A DNA stretch of 7,214 nt from Thermodesulfobacteriales bacterium (GCA_004525335.1 SPCL01000103.1:1-7214); one strand, 5' to 3'. Shown: positions 1-6,647, counted from the stretch's first letter. Numbers and translations: made by a program. The notes: generated by a model from the sequence alone, not told the origin.

Positions 1-1293
1 AAAAAATTAAACGAAGCTGAAAACATTCTAAAAAATATAAATTCACCCAGGTCACTTTTTTGGAGAGGGAAGCTAAAAACTAAACAGGGGCTAGATTCAC
101 AAGCTTCCCAACTCTACACTCAGATTCACCAGTTATATCCTAGCAGTCCGCTTGCTGCGGAAGGGCTTTATAATGCCGCCCGGCTCTATCAAATAAACGA
201 TCAAACACAGCAAGCTATAGAAACTTACGATATCCTCATAAGATCGTACCCTAGAAATAAATATGCAGAGGACGGCGCATGGAACCTGGGCTGGATCTAC
301 TACAGAAAAGGACAGTATAGAGAGGCGCACGGAACTTTCTCTGCATTCACAGATTCAGAGTCATCTTTTAATGCATCAAATGCAAAATACTGGAAAGCCA
401 GGACTTTAGAGAAGCAGGGTAAACGTGATGAAGCTCATGTTCAATATAGAGAGCTTGCCGGATCAACAACCCCAACCTACCATACTTACCTCGCTCAGAT
501 AAAAAGCGGCTATACCCCAACATTTACAAATATAAATCCTGAATCTATAATTCTTAATCCACAAGCAAACTCACGAAAAGATAAAGCACAGATGCTAATT
601 GGACTCGGTATGCCCGAGGAGGCGCAGCTTGAAATAGTAGCTATGGAAGATGAGGCTAATACAAAGGAAGAATTTGTAATTGTGAGCTTGCTATATTCTC
701 AAGTAGATGATTACAACCAATCTATTAAGGTGGCACAGGGACTTGGACTTCCACAAGCAAACAGGCTTTCATACCCAAAGGGGTTTCAGGAATTTGTCGG
801 CCCCTACGCCAAGAAATATGGAGTTGATGAGCTGCTTGTATATTCAATTATCAGAGAAGAGAGTAGATTTCAAAAAGAGGTTGTATCCCCGGCGGATGCT
901 GTCGGGCTAATGCAGTTAATACCGCCGACAGCGAGAGCAGTTGCGAGTCAGATAGGAATTAACGGATTTTCTACAGCAATGCTTACGATACCGAAAATTA
1001 ATATAGAGATGGGAATCTTTTATTTCAAACAGGTGCTGGACCAGTTTAACGGAGATGTTGAGCTTGCGCTTGCAAGCTATAACGCAGGGCCCCACAGGGC
1101 AGCTGATTGGAAAGTACGGTTTTATGGTTTAGAGAAGGACGAATTTATAGAAGAGGTGCCGTTTAAGGAAACTAGGAATTATATAAGAAGAATTCTTAGA
1201 AGCTATGGGGCTTACAAGGCTATATATGGAGATACTGCACAAGCTGCGCCTGTAAAACCAGAAGGATCAGAGACGAAATATCCAACAAATTAA
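1..1293 (+). CDS. slt: Soluble lytic transglycosylase, Slt70-like (5' partial)
   Basis: This is the C-terminal 430 residues of a periplasmic murein lytic transglycosylase. The family cleaves the MurNAc-GlcNAc bond of peptidoglycan to give 1,6-anhydro-MurNAc ends. The frame is open from base 1 with no stop, so the start lies outside the window. An in-frame ATG at 592 is internal, because the upstream codons read as helical TPR-like repeats typical of the Slt superhelix (fragment residues about 50-165, for example YNAARLYQ, WNLGWIYYRKGQYREA and YWKARTLEKQGKRDEA). The catalytic SLT domain covers about residues 265-405. It has the catalytic Glu at residue 287 (IIREESRF, codon 859-861), GLMQLIPPTA near 302, ASYNAGP near 358-364, and the late VPFKETRNYIRRIL segment near 386-399. 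A short polar tail follows. The signal peptide would be in the missing part. Family assignment is firm; the exact subfamily is inferred. Confidence 0.93.
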   Translation, partial: KKLNEAENILKNINSPRSLFWRGKLKTKQGLDSQASQLYTQIHQLYPSSPLAAEGLYNAARLYQINDQTQQAIETYDILIRSYPRNKYAEDGAWNLGWIYYRKGQYREAHGTFSAFTDSESSFNASNAKYWKARTLEKQGKRDEAHVQYRELAGSTTPTYHTYLAQIKSGYTPTFTNINPESIILNPQANSRKDKAQMLIGLGMPEEAQLEIVAMEDEANTKEEFVIVSLLYSQVDDYNQSIKVAQGLGLPQANRLSYPKGFQEFVGPYAKKYGVDELLVYSIIREESRFQKEVVSPADAVGLMQLIPPTARAVASQIGINGFSTAMLTIPKINIEMGIFYFKQVLDQFNGDVELALASYNAGPHRAADWKVRFYGLEKDEFIEEVPFKETRNYIRRILRSYGAYKAIYGDTAQAAPVKPEGSETKYPTN

Positions 1294-1922
1294 GCTCGCA
1301 ACTTTTCTCCGCACTGGGCTGAGAAGTTCCTAATCATTTTAAGTCCGAGGTCACTGCTTTTTTCAGGGTGGAACTGGCAGGCAAATATATTGTCCTTAGC
1401 TACCGCAGCTGTGAATTCAAAACCGTAAGTTGTTTTAACAGCACTCACGCTATCGTCTTCAGGACTAGGATAATATGAATGTACAAAATAAAACCAGCTA
1501 TTTTCAGGCACTCCATTTAATATAGGAACATCTTTTGTAATAGTGACCTGATTCCATCCCATGTGAGGTACTTTAAGACCTTCATCTTTCAAATCAGGGA
1601 ACCTTACAACCCTGCCTTTAATGAGACCAAGCCCTTTTACTCCCGGCGCCTCTTCGCTTTCCTCAAAAAGCACCTGAAGCCCAAGGCAAATGCCGAGAAA
1701 TGGCTTCCCTGAATCAATAAACTTTAAAATAGGATCAATTAGACCGTAATCACCTAGATTTTTTACGCAGTCCCCAAAAGCTCCTACTCCCGGAAGTACA
1801 AGTCCACTCGCGCCCGCAATATCGTCGGGATTTCTTGTTACTACGACGGGAAATTGCTGACTCTGAAAAGCTTTACTTACACTTCTCAGATTCCCCATTC
1901 CGTAATCTACAATTGCGATCAT
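1290..1922 (-). CDS. hisH: Imidazole glycerol phosphate synthase, glutaminase subunit HisH
   Basis: HisH hydrolyses glutamine and channels the ammonia to HisF, which converts PRFAR to imidazole-glycerol phosphate and AICAR (step 5 of histidine biosynthesis, cytoplasmic). The 210-residue length is normal for a stand-alone HisH. Visible class-I glutamine amidotransferase features are the N-terminal IVDYGMGNLRSV, LPGVGAFGDC at 43-52, the nucleophile elbow GICLGLQ with Cys79, PHMGWN at 119-124, and the His185/Glu187 pair in CQFHPEKSS. The ATG start gives the canonical N-terminus. A weak TAAAGG lies 12 bases upstream (1935-1940). The gene starts 2 bases after the hisB stop, so the two are co-transcribed. 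Its TAA overlaps the stop of the convergent transglycosylase gene. The obligate partner hisF and the usual neighbour hisA are not in the window. Confidence 0.97.
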   Translation of the reverse strand: MIAIVDYGMGNLRSVSKAFQSQQFPVVVTRNPDDIAGASGLVLPGVGAFGDCVKNLGDYGLIDPILKFIDSGKPFLGICLGLQVLFEESEEAPGVKGLGLIKGRVVRFPDLKDEGLKVPHMGWNQVTITKDVPILNGVPENSWFYFVHSYYPSPEDDSVSAVKTTYGFEFTAAVAKDNIFACQFHPEKSSDLGLKMIRNFSAQCGEKLRA

Positions 1923-1924
1923 TT

Positions 1925-2515
1925 CTAGAGCGTACCTTTAGTTGAAGGTATATCTTTAGATCTTGGGTCTAGAGATGTTGCTTTATCTAAAGCGCGTCCT
2001 ACAGCTTTAAACATAGCCTCTATAATGTGATGGAGGTTATCTCCATACTTTAGCTCAATATGCAGGTTGCATTTGAGGGTATTAGTGAGTGATTTAAAAA
2101 ACTCTTCCGCAAGCTCAACGTCAAAATCCCCTACTTTGGATTTTGGTATTTCAACCCTGAATTCAAAGTGCGGCCTTCCGCTGAGATCAATACAAGCAAA
2201 AACTTGAGTCTCGTCAAAAGGAACAAAGGCCTCTCCGAATCTTGTAATACCTCTCTTATCACCCAAGGCTTCTAGTATTGCTTCACCAAGTGCAAGTCCG
2301 ACATCTTCTACTGTATGGTGAAAATCTATATCAATATCGCCAATTGCGTTTATTTTCAGATCAAAATAACCGTGCTTGGCAAACTGTGAAAGCATGTGGT
2401 TAAAAAAGGGTATACCGGTGTTGATATCAAACTTCCCCGATCCATCAAGAGAAATATCGATCTTTACCTTTACCTCTGAGGTCTTTCTTTCGAATTTTGC
2501 CTGTCTCTTTGCCAT
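1925..2515 (-). CDS. hisB: Imidazoleglycerol-phosphate dehydratase HisB (monofunctional)
   Basis: HisB dehydrates imidazole-glycerol phosphate to imidazole-acetol phosphate, step 6 of histidine biosynthesis, using Mn2+ in a 24-subunit cytoplasmic assembly (family knowledge). At 196 residues it is the single-function form and lacks the histidinol-phosphatase domain fused in enterobacteria. The duplicated metal-binding motifs are both intact: DFHHTVED with His66, His67 and Glu70, and HHIIEA with His162, His163 and Glu166. Also present are GIPFFNHML with His40, FAKHGYFDL with His48, DLSGRPHF near 110-117, and the typical STKGTL C-terminus. The start is the ATG at 2513-2515, giving the normal MxxRxAxxxRxTxE-like N-terminus. 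No Shine-Dalgarno sequence is visible upstream, and a candidate -10 box lies only 12 bases away. It is the first gene of the hisB-hisH pair and is divergent from ybeY. Confidence 0.97.
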   Translation of the reverse strand: MAKRQAKFERKTSEVKVKIDISLDGSGKFDINTGIPFFNHMLSQFAKHGYFDLKINAIGDIDIDFHHTVEDVGLALGEAILEALGDKRGITRFGEAFVPFDETQVFACIDLSGRPHFEFRVEIPKSKVGDFDVELAEEFFKSLTNTLKCNLHIELKYGDNLHHIIEAMFKAVGRALDKATSLDPRSKDIPSTKGTL

Positions 2516-2527
2516 AATAAGATAAGA

Positions 2528-2556
2528 ATCATATCTGAAATTTTTGAAGTATCCAA
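2528..2556 (-). promoter_or_regulatory. Candidate hisBH promoter (TTGGAT-17-TATGAT)
   Basis: On the minus strand, TTGGAT (2551-2556) and TATGAT (2528-2533) are separated by exactly 17 bases. The -10 matches 5 of 6 consensus bases and the -35 matches 3 of 6. Predicted initiation near 2521 would leave a leader of only about 6 bases before the hisB ATG, which fits the absence of a Shine-Dalgarno sequence. An imperfect dyad (GATATGATTCTTATC, 2521-2535) covers the -10. This is read from sequence only; no transcript evidence is available. Confidence 0.4.
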
Positions 2557-2609
2557 GGTAGCGGCAGGCTTTTCATTTTAATTGATCGGTATTTCTAAAC
2601 CTGGAAAGA

Positions 2610-3059
2610 GTGAGTAAACTAGTTTTTGTGAATATAGCAATTTTAGATGAAACGGGCGAGATCAAAAGTGATTATAAGAAAAGTCTTAAAAAAATAGCCC
2701 GCCTTGTGTTAAAAGAATTGGACGTCCCTAAGGACACAGAGCTCAGTATCACTTTTACGGATGATATCCAGATGAGGGAGCTAAATCGTTCTTATAGGCA
2801 GATTGATAGAACTACAGACGTACTGTCGTTTCCTCAAAGCGAGGGCCCTGATTTTACGCTGCTCGGAGATATCGTTATTTCAATTGATACTGCTGCGAGA
2901 CATAGCGTATCCTACGGGGTTACTATGCATGATGAATTAAAAAAGCTGATAATCCATGGAATTCTTCACTTACTTGGTCACAACCATAAGAAAAAAAAGG
3001 AAACTCAAATTATGAGAGGAAAAGAAAAAGAACTCTCTTTAATTGTGGAGGATTTATAA
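2610..3059 (+). CDS. ybeY: Endoribonuclease YbeY (16S rRNA maturation)
   Basis: YbeY is a zinc-dependent single-strand endoribonuclease needed for 16S rRNA 3'-end maturation and late ribosome quality control (family knowledge). The 149-residue length is typical. The signature is HGILHLLGHNH at 116-126, with the three zinc-ligand positions His116, His120 and His126 intact. The usual Tyr-Asp before the last His is here His-Asn. The conserved central block SYRQIDRTTDVLSFP (61-75) with Arg63 and the LLGDIVIS strand (84-91) are also present. The start is GTG at 2610. A GGA lies 4 bases upstream, a stop lies in frame further upstream with no ATG between, and the resulting MSKLVFVNIAI aligns with known YbeY N-termini. 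A later GTG at 2628 is less likely. The gene stands alone: hisB is divergent, the next gene is convergent 11 bases away, and no phoH or era neighbour is seen. Confidence 0.94.
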   Translation: MSKLVFVNIAILDETGEIKSDYKKSLKKIARLVLKELDVPKDTELSITFTDDIQMRELNRSYRQIDRTTDVLSFPQSEGPDFTLLGDIVISIDTAARHSVSYGVTMHDELKKLIIHGILHLLGHNHKKKKETQIMRGKEKELSLIVEDL

Positions 3060-3085
3060 GTAGAAAAATACTACTTCCCTTTTTT
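3058..3085 (+). terminator. Possible weak intrinsic terminator after ybeY
   Basis: A perfect 6-bp inverted repeat, AAGTAG (3058-3063) and CTACTT (3071-3076), with a 7-base loop, is followed by CCC and six T residues (3080-3085) on the plus strand. It overlaps both the ybeY stop and the stop of the convergent CNNM-type gene. The stem is short and AT-rich, and three C residues separate it from the T-run, so efficiency would be low. In the minus direction there is no T-run. Treat as a candidate only. Confidence 0.3.
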
Positions 3086-4303
3086 GATTCTCAGTTTTAC
3101 TTCTTCAATGGAGCGGGATGTTGATCTGGTAACTGTAAAAGTAAAGTTAGAATGTTTAACCTTATCTCCGGTCTTTAGAATAGAACCTACCTCAGATAAA
3201 AGAAAGCCGCCGAGCGTTTCATAATCATCACTATCGGGAATTCCTAGACCAAGATCGTCATTTAGAGTTTCAATTTCTATCTTAGGATTTATAAGATACT
3301 CCCCGTCTGCAGTTTTTCTCCAGAGCTTTATCCCCTTATCGTATTCATCCTCAATTTCCCCGACTACTTCTTCCAATATGTCCTCTAGTGTGATTGCGCC
3401 GACCGCACCTCCGTATTCATCTACCACTACAGCCATACCAGCCAAGCCTTCTTTCATCTCGTCCAGAAGCTCATCTACAGGCTTTGACTCGGGAACATAA
3501 AAAGGAGGTTGTGAATAATCTTTAACTGCTTCATTTGGATCTGCGCCCAAGAGATAAAAAGAGTGCAGCATGCCGGTTATGTTATCGACACGCTCAGAAA
3601 ATATAGGAATCCTTGAGTGTCCGGTCTTTTTTATAAGCCTTATTGCATCCCCCACTTTTGAATCTTCACTAAGAGCCCTTACCTGAATAAGCGGTATCAT
3701 AATCTCATCCACCGCTGTCTCAGAAAACCTGAATATTCGTTTAATTATTCTTTCTTTATAATCAACTGTAGGAGCTGTGGTATCACCCTCAATTACATCA
3801 ATTAGCTCCTCTCTGGTTATGAAGGTGCTTTCAGTCTTTCCAATGAGACTAAGAAGATGTTTCGTAAATATATTTACAAATATCAGGATCGGATAAAACA
3901 ATTTTGATGCTACCCAGAGAGGATAGATAGCCCACAAAACTATTGTATTTCTTCTTTTTTGGAATACTGCTTTTGGCACTATCTGTCCGAATATTATTAT
4001 TATCGGTGACAGGATTAATACAGTATAGAGCTCGCCTCCCCGGCCGTATTTCTCTTGGATATAAAAAGTAAGCGCAATAGTGCTTATAATTAGAGAAAGG
4101 TTGATGCCGACAAGTGTTGTGCTAAGGAACTGCTCCACCTGATCAAACGCACTTAAGACTAGCCTTGCACTATTAGAGCCTCCTTCGGCCAGGGATCTCA
4201 TTTTTACTTTGTCGCAGGATATTAGAGCAATCTCAGAGCCTGCAAAAAAGGCTTGTAATATGAGTGAAATTATTATGATGGCTATAACTACTTCAAGCGA
4301 CAT
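3071..4303 (-). CDS. CNNM/CorC-family membrane protein (DUF21-CBS-CBS-CorC_HlyC), second copy in operon
   Basis: A 410-residue inner-membrane protein of the CNNM/CorC (HlyC/TlyC, 'hemolysin') family. Members are linked to Mg2+/Co2+ export or homeostasis; substrate here is inferred. The N-terminal DUF21 domain (about 1-155) has hydrophobic segments near 5-27, 60-82, 93-110 and 120-153 and the FFAGSEIAL motif at 19-27. A paired CBS module follows (about 195-320) with EIMIP at 200-204, GHSRIPIF at 228-235 and VVVDEYGG with LEDILEEVVGEIEDEYD at 292-321. A C-terminal CorC_HlyC domain covers about 333-407 (DYETLGGFLLSEVGSI). The family's GEIxPK motif reads GQIVPK (106-111), with Gln replacing Glu. 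The start is ATG at 4301-4303, with a clear Shine-Dalgarno sequence inside the upstream gene and an 11-base overlap with it. It is the last gene of the thiL unit and is paralogous to the gene before it. Confidence 0.92.
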   Translation of the reverse strand: MSLEVVIAIIIISLILQAFFAGSEIALISCDKVKMRSLAEGGSNSARLVLSAFDQVEQFLSTTLVGINLSLIISTIALTFYIQEKYGRGGELYTVLILSPIIIIFGQIVPKAVFQKRRNTIVLWAIYPLWVASKLFYPILIFVNIFTKHLLSLIGKTESTFITREELIDVIEGDTTAPTVDYKERIIKRIFRFSETAVDEIMIPLIQVRALSEDSKVGDAIRLIKKTGHSRIPIFSERVDNITGMLHSFYLLGADPNEAVKDYSQPPFYVPESKPVDELLDEMKEGLAGMAVVVDEYGGAVGAITLEDILEEVVGEIEDEYDKGIKLWRKTADGEYLINPKIEIETLNDDLGLGIPDSDDYETLGGFLLSEVGSILKTGDKVKHSNFTFTVTRSTSRSIEEVKLRIKKGK

Positions 4304-5636
4304 CCGCTACCTCTTTTTTCATTCTTTGAATTCTAACCTCAGTTATACGCTTTCCGGAAACTTTATTGACTGTAAAAGCTAGACTACGAAATGAAACACT
4401 ATCCCCTTGTGCGGGGAATCTGCCGAACAAATCAAACACAAACCCGGCTACAGTTTCGTGATCTTCCTCAGATGGAAGAACCGATTCCTCAAGTTCTTCA
4501 CCTAGATTTTCTATACCTCCATATCGAAGTACCGTAAATAAATAGTTTTCGTTAAATTCATCTATCTTCATGCTGCCTGGTATTATCAGAGCCTCGCCCT
4601 GCCATCTGACTTCGGCAGTTTTGACAACCCTTCTTTCATCTTCAATTTCACCAAAAAGCTCCTCTAATATGTCCTCCATAGTTACAATACCATCAAAGCG
4701 TCCATATTCATCAACCACTATTGCTATGTGAATTCGCTTTTGCTGAAATTCTTTTAGTAGATCAAAAGCCATTTTGGTTCTAGGTATAAAATAAGGGGGC
4801 TTTAAAAACTTTTTAATCGTTTTTTCCTCTGATATATCAAAAGAAAGAAGATCCTTTGCATATAACACCCCAATAATATTGTCTTTATTATCTTTATATA
4901 CAGGAGTTCTTGAGAAACCCCTTTTCTTAATATCATAAAGAGCTTGAGACCTGGAAAGATTCACCGGTAACAAAAAGCAGTCGATTGAAGGAGTCATAAT
5001 TTTATGAGCAGGCACATCCTCTAGTTTAAACAGACTCCCAACTAGCTTTTTCTCTATTTCTGTGATTACTCCCTCTTCACTACCTATTCCAACAAGAGCC
5101 TTCACCTCTTCGGGTGTAAACTTTTTGTTATGTTCAGGTTCTATCTTCCCACCTAAAACTTTAGTAAAACCTATTGATAAAACCATAAGCACCCATCTTA
5201 TGGGGGTAATCAAAAGATGGAATAAATGTAGGGGATAGGAAATTGCTGTAGCTATAATTCTAGGGTACTTAACACCCAGAGTTTTAGGGCCGATTTCACC
5301 TAATAAAAGAAGGCTAGGAGAAGCAATGGCGATCGAGACTAACATTATTGTTTGATTTGAGGAATTATCTAGCAGGGATTTAACTGTAAGACCAATAACA
5401 CTTGTATAAGCTATATTTACTACTTCATCAGCAAATAGAATGGTAATTATAAGTTTGTATGGATCTTTAAGGAGTTCTTCTATAAGTTTTGAGCTCTTTT
5501 TACCCTCTTTTCTCATGCTATCGAGATGATGCCTGCCAAGTGAAAAGAGAGAACCTTCCGATAGGCAGAAAAAGCCTGAGAGAAATAGAAGAACTAAAAT
5601 TAATAATATGTTATAATTTAACGATATATCTTCCAT
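4293..5636 (-). CDS. CNNM/CorC-family membrane protein (DUF21-CBS-CBS-CorC_HlyC), first copy in operon
   Basis: A 447-residue paralogue of the following gene with the same architecture, a predicted inner-membrane divalent-cation transport or homeostasis protein. The DUF21 region (about 1-165) has hydrophobic segments near 9-30, 62-85, 97-115 and 127-160, FFCLSEGSLFSL at 22-33, and a canonical GEIGPK motif at 113-118. The CBS pair (about 205-335) shows KIMTP at 212-216, GFSRTPVY at 240-247 and IVVDEYGRFDGIVTMEDILE with ELFGEIEDE at 306-334. The CorC_HlyC domain (about 340-440) ends with HETVAGFVFDLFGRFP and carries an extra acidic stretch near 372-392 that makes it longer than its neighbour's. 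The ATG start directly abuts the thiL stop (TAG then ATG, 0 bases). No good Shine-Dalgarno sequence precedes it, so translation is probably coupled to thiL. Older 'hemolysin' labels for this family are misleading. Assignment to family is firm; the ion carried is unknown. Confidence 0.92.
   Translation of the reverse strand: MEDISLNYNILLILVLLFLSGFFCLSEGSLFSLGRHHLDSMRKEGKKSSKLIEELLKDPYKLIITILFADEVVNIAYTSVIGLTVKSLLDNSSNQTIMLVSIAIASPSLLLLGEIGPKTLGVKYPRIIATAISYPLHLFHLLITPIRWVLMVLSIGFTKVLGGKIEPEHNKKFTPEEVKALVGIGSEEGVITEIEKKLVGSLFKLEDVPAHKIMTPSIDCFLLPVNLSRSQALYDIKKRGFSRTPVYKDNKDNIIGVLYAKDLLSFDISEEKTIKKFLKPPYFIPRTKMAFDLLKEFQQKRIHIAIVVDEYGRFDGIVTMEDILEELFGEIEDERRVVKTAEVRWQGEALIIPGSMKIDEFNENYLFTVLRYGGIENLGEELEESVLPSEEDHETVAGFVFDLFGRFPAQGDSVSFRSLAFTVNKVSGKRITEVRIQRMKKEVADVA
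4309..4314 (-). promoter_or_regulatory. Ribosome binding site inside the upstream CNNM gene
   Basis: AGAGGT on the minus strand lies 5 bases before the ATG at 4301-4303 and within the last codons of the preceding paralogue. It supports the 11-base overlapping start and suggests the second paralogue is translated by its own initiation as well as by coupling. Confidence 0.6.
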
Positions 5637-6617
5637 CTAATTATTAAAGTGAACAAACCCCCTATTTTGAAGAGACAAAGCTTCTCCATCAGCATTTAAT
5701 ACTTCAATAGACCTATCTTTAGTTATACAGCCGATTTCAGTTATTTCTATGTTCAAATTCTTTGATATTACTTGAATATCCCTTTGCCTATCTTCATGTG
5801 AAGTAAAAAGAAGCTCATAGTCTTCCCCACCACTTAGCGCCAGTTCAAAGGTATTTTGAGAAAATTGTCCGATAAATTTGGCGTACTCTTTAGATATAGG
5901 TAATTTCATAAGCTCGATTTTAGCGCCAATACCTTGCTGAACCGTAATCCTTTGAAGATCAAGTAAAAGACCGTCACTAATATCAATCATTGAGGTGGCT
6001 ATCCGTTTTAAAGCAAGTTCTCTTCCTAATTCTAGTCTTGGAATCGGATGGAAGTGTCTATTTACTAAGTAATTATTTCTATCCTTCAGGCCATTATGAA
6101 GTATTTTTAGACCAAGTGCTGAATCTCCCAGAGTTCCCGTTGCATATATCAAATCTCCTGGATTAGCGCCGCTTCTTTTAACCATTAATTCAGGTTCAAC
6201 TTCACCCAGAACGGTAATATCAATAAATAGCTTGTTAGATGAAGACAGATTGCCGCCTATAAGCTCTACTCCAAATTCTTGCTCAGAGTTTATGAATCCA
6301 GAAATCACCTGTTCTAGAAATTCTTCATCCTCCCTCTCAGAAAACCCAACCGATGCCAGAATAAACTTGGAAACTCCTCCCATTGCGCCAATATCACTTA
6401 CAGATACGGCCACTGCTTTCCTAGCAAGCTCACAAGGCGTGATCAGAGATTTCATAAAGTGCACATCTTCGACCTGCGAATCGGTAGTGGAGAGAACAAG
6501 CTTATCAGAATCAAATCTGACTGCTGCTGCATCATCGCCAATTCCCAGCTCTACATCTTTGGATGCTTTATGAAACCGCTCCTCAATACGTCTAAGAGCA
6601 CTAAGTTCATCTATCAT
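5637..6617 (-). CDS. thiL: Thiamine-monophosphate kinase ThiL
   Basis: ThiL phosphorylates thiamine monophosphate with ATP to give thiamine diphosphate, the active cofactor (cytoplasmic, last step of the pathway). Numbered from this ATG, the 326-residue protein shows the PurM-like fold motifs: VELGIGDDAAAV near 22-33, TDSQVEDVHF near 45-54, SVSDIGAMGG near 72-81, IGGNLSSS near 120-127, MIDISDGLLLDL near 210-221 and LSGGEDYELLFT near 261-272. The GGNLSSS position commonly reads GGDT in other ThiL proteins. The frame also allows a TTG start at 6636-6638 (7 residues longer). I prefer the ATG at 6615-6617 because AGGA lies 10 bases upstream, because MIDELSAL matches the usual ThiL N-terminal ELxxI helix, and because the TTG sits just 3 bases after a TATAAT box. 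It is the first gene of the unit that continues into the two CNNM-type genes. Confidence 0.94.
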   Translation of the reverse strand: MIDELSALRRIEERFHKASKDVELGIGDDAAAVRFDSDKLVLSTTDSQVEDVHFMKSLITPCELARKAVAVSVSDIGAMGGVSKFILASVGFSEREDEEFLEQVISGFINSEQEFGVELIGGNLSSSNKLFIDITVLGEVEPELMVKRSGANPGDLIYATGTLGDSALGLKILHNGLKDRNNYLVNRHFHPIPRLELGRELALKRIATSMIDISDGLLLDLQRITVQQGIGAKIELMKLPISKEYAKFIGQFSQNTFELALSGGEDYELLFTSHEDRQRDIQVISKNLNIEITEIGCITKDRSIEVLNADGEALSLQNRGFVHFNN

Positions 6618-6641
6618 CGTATTTAAATCCTGTAGCAACCT

Positions 6642-6647
6642 ATTATA
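6642..6647 (-). promoter_or_regulatory. Candidate -10 box for the thiL operon
   Basis: A perfect TATAAT lies on the minus strand immediately before thiL; a second TATAAT occurs 15 bases further upstream (6657-6662). Neither has a recognisable -35 at 16-18 bases, so a sigma70-type promoter is only tentative in this AT-rich stretch. If the proximal box is used, transcription would begin near 6635, giving a leader of about 18 bases that carries the AGGA before the preferred thiL ATG. Confidence 0.35.

Noticed and set aside
133..330. Minus-strand open frame of 65 codons
   Set aside because: It lies antisense to the TPR-like part of the transglycosylase, has no recognisable domain, and is best seen as a shadow frame.
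707..910. Plus-strand open frame of 67 codons
   Set aside because: It is out of frame within the transglycosylase gene, has no ribosome site and no protein-like features.
1300..1328. Inverted repeat AACTT-TTCTC / GAGAA-GTT as a terminator for the transglycosylase
   Set aside because: The stem has a 2-base bulge and an 11-base loop, lies inside the hisH coding region, and is not followed directly by a T-run. It is probably chance.
3071..5636. Hemolysin function for the tandem CNNM-type proteins
   Set aside because: The historical hemolysin label of this family is not supported by the architecture, which is a membrane DUF21 domain with CBS pair typical of divalent-cation homeostasis proteins.
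6232..6573. Plus-strand open frame of 113 codons
   Set aside because: It is antisense to thiL; its Ser/Thr/Pro-rich composition is what the complement of the thiL codons gives, and no domain is visible.
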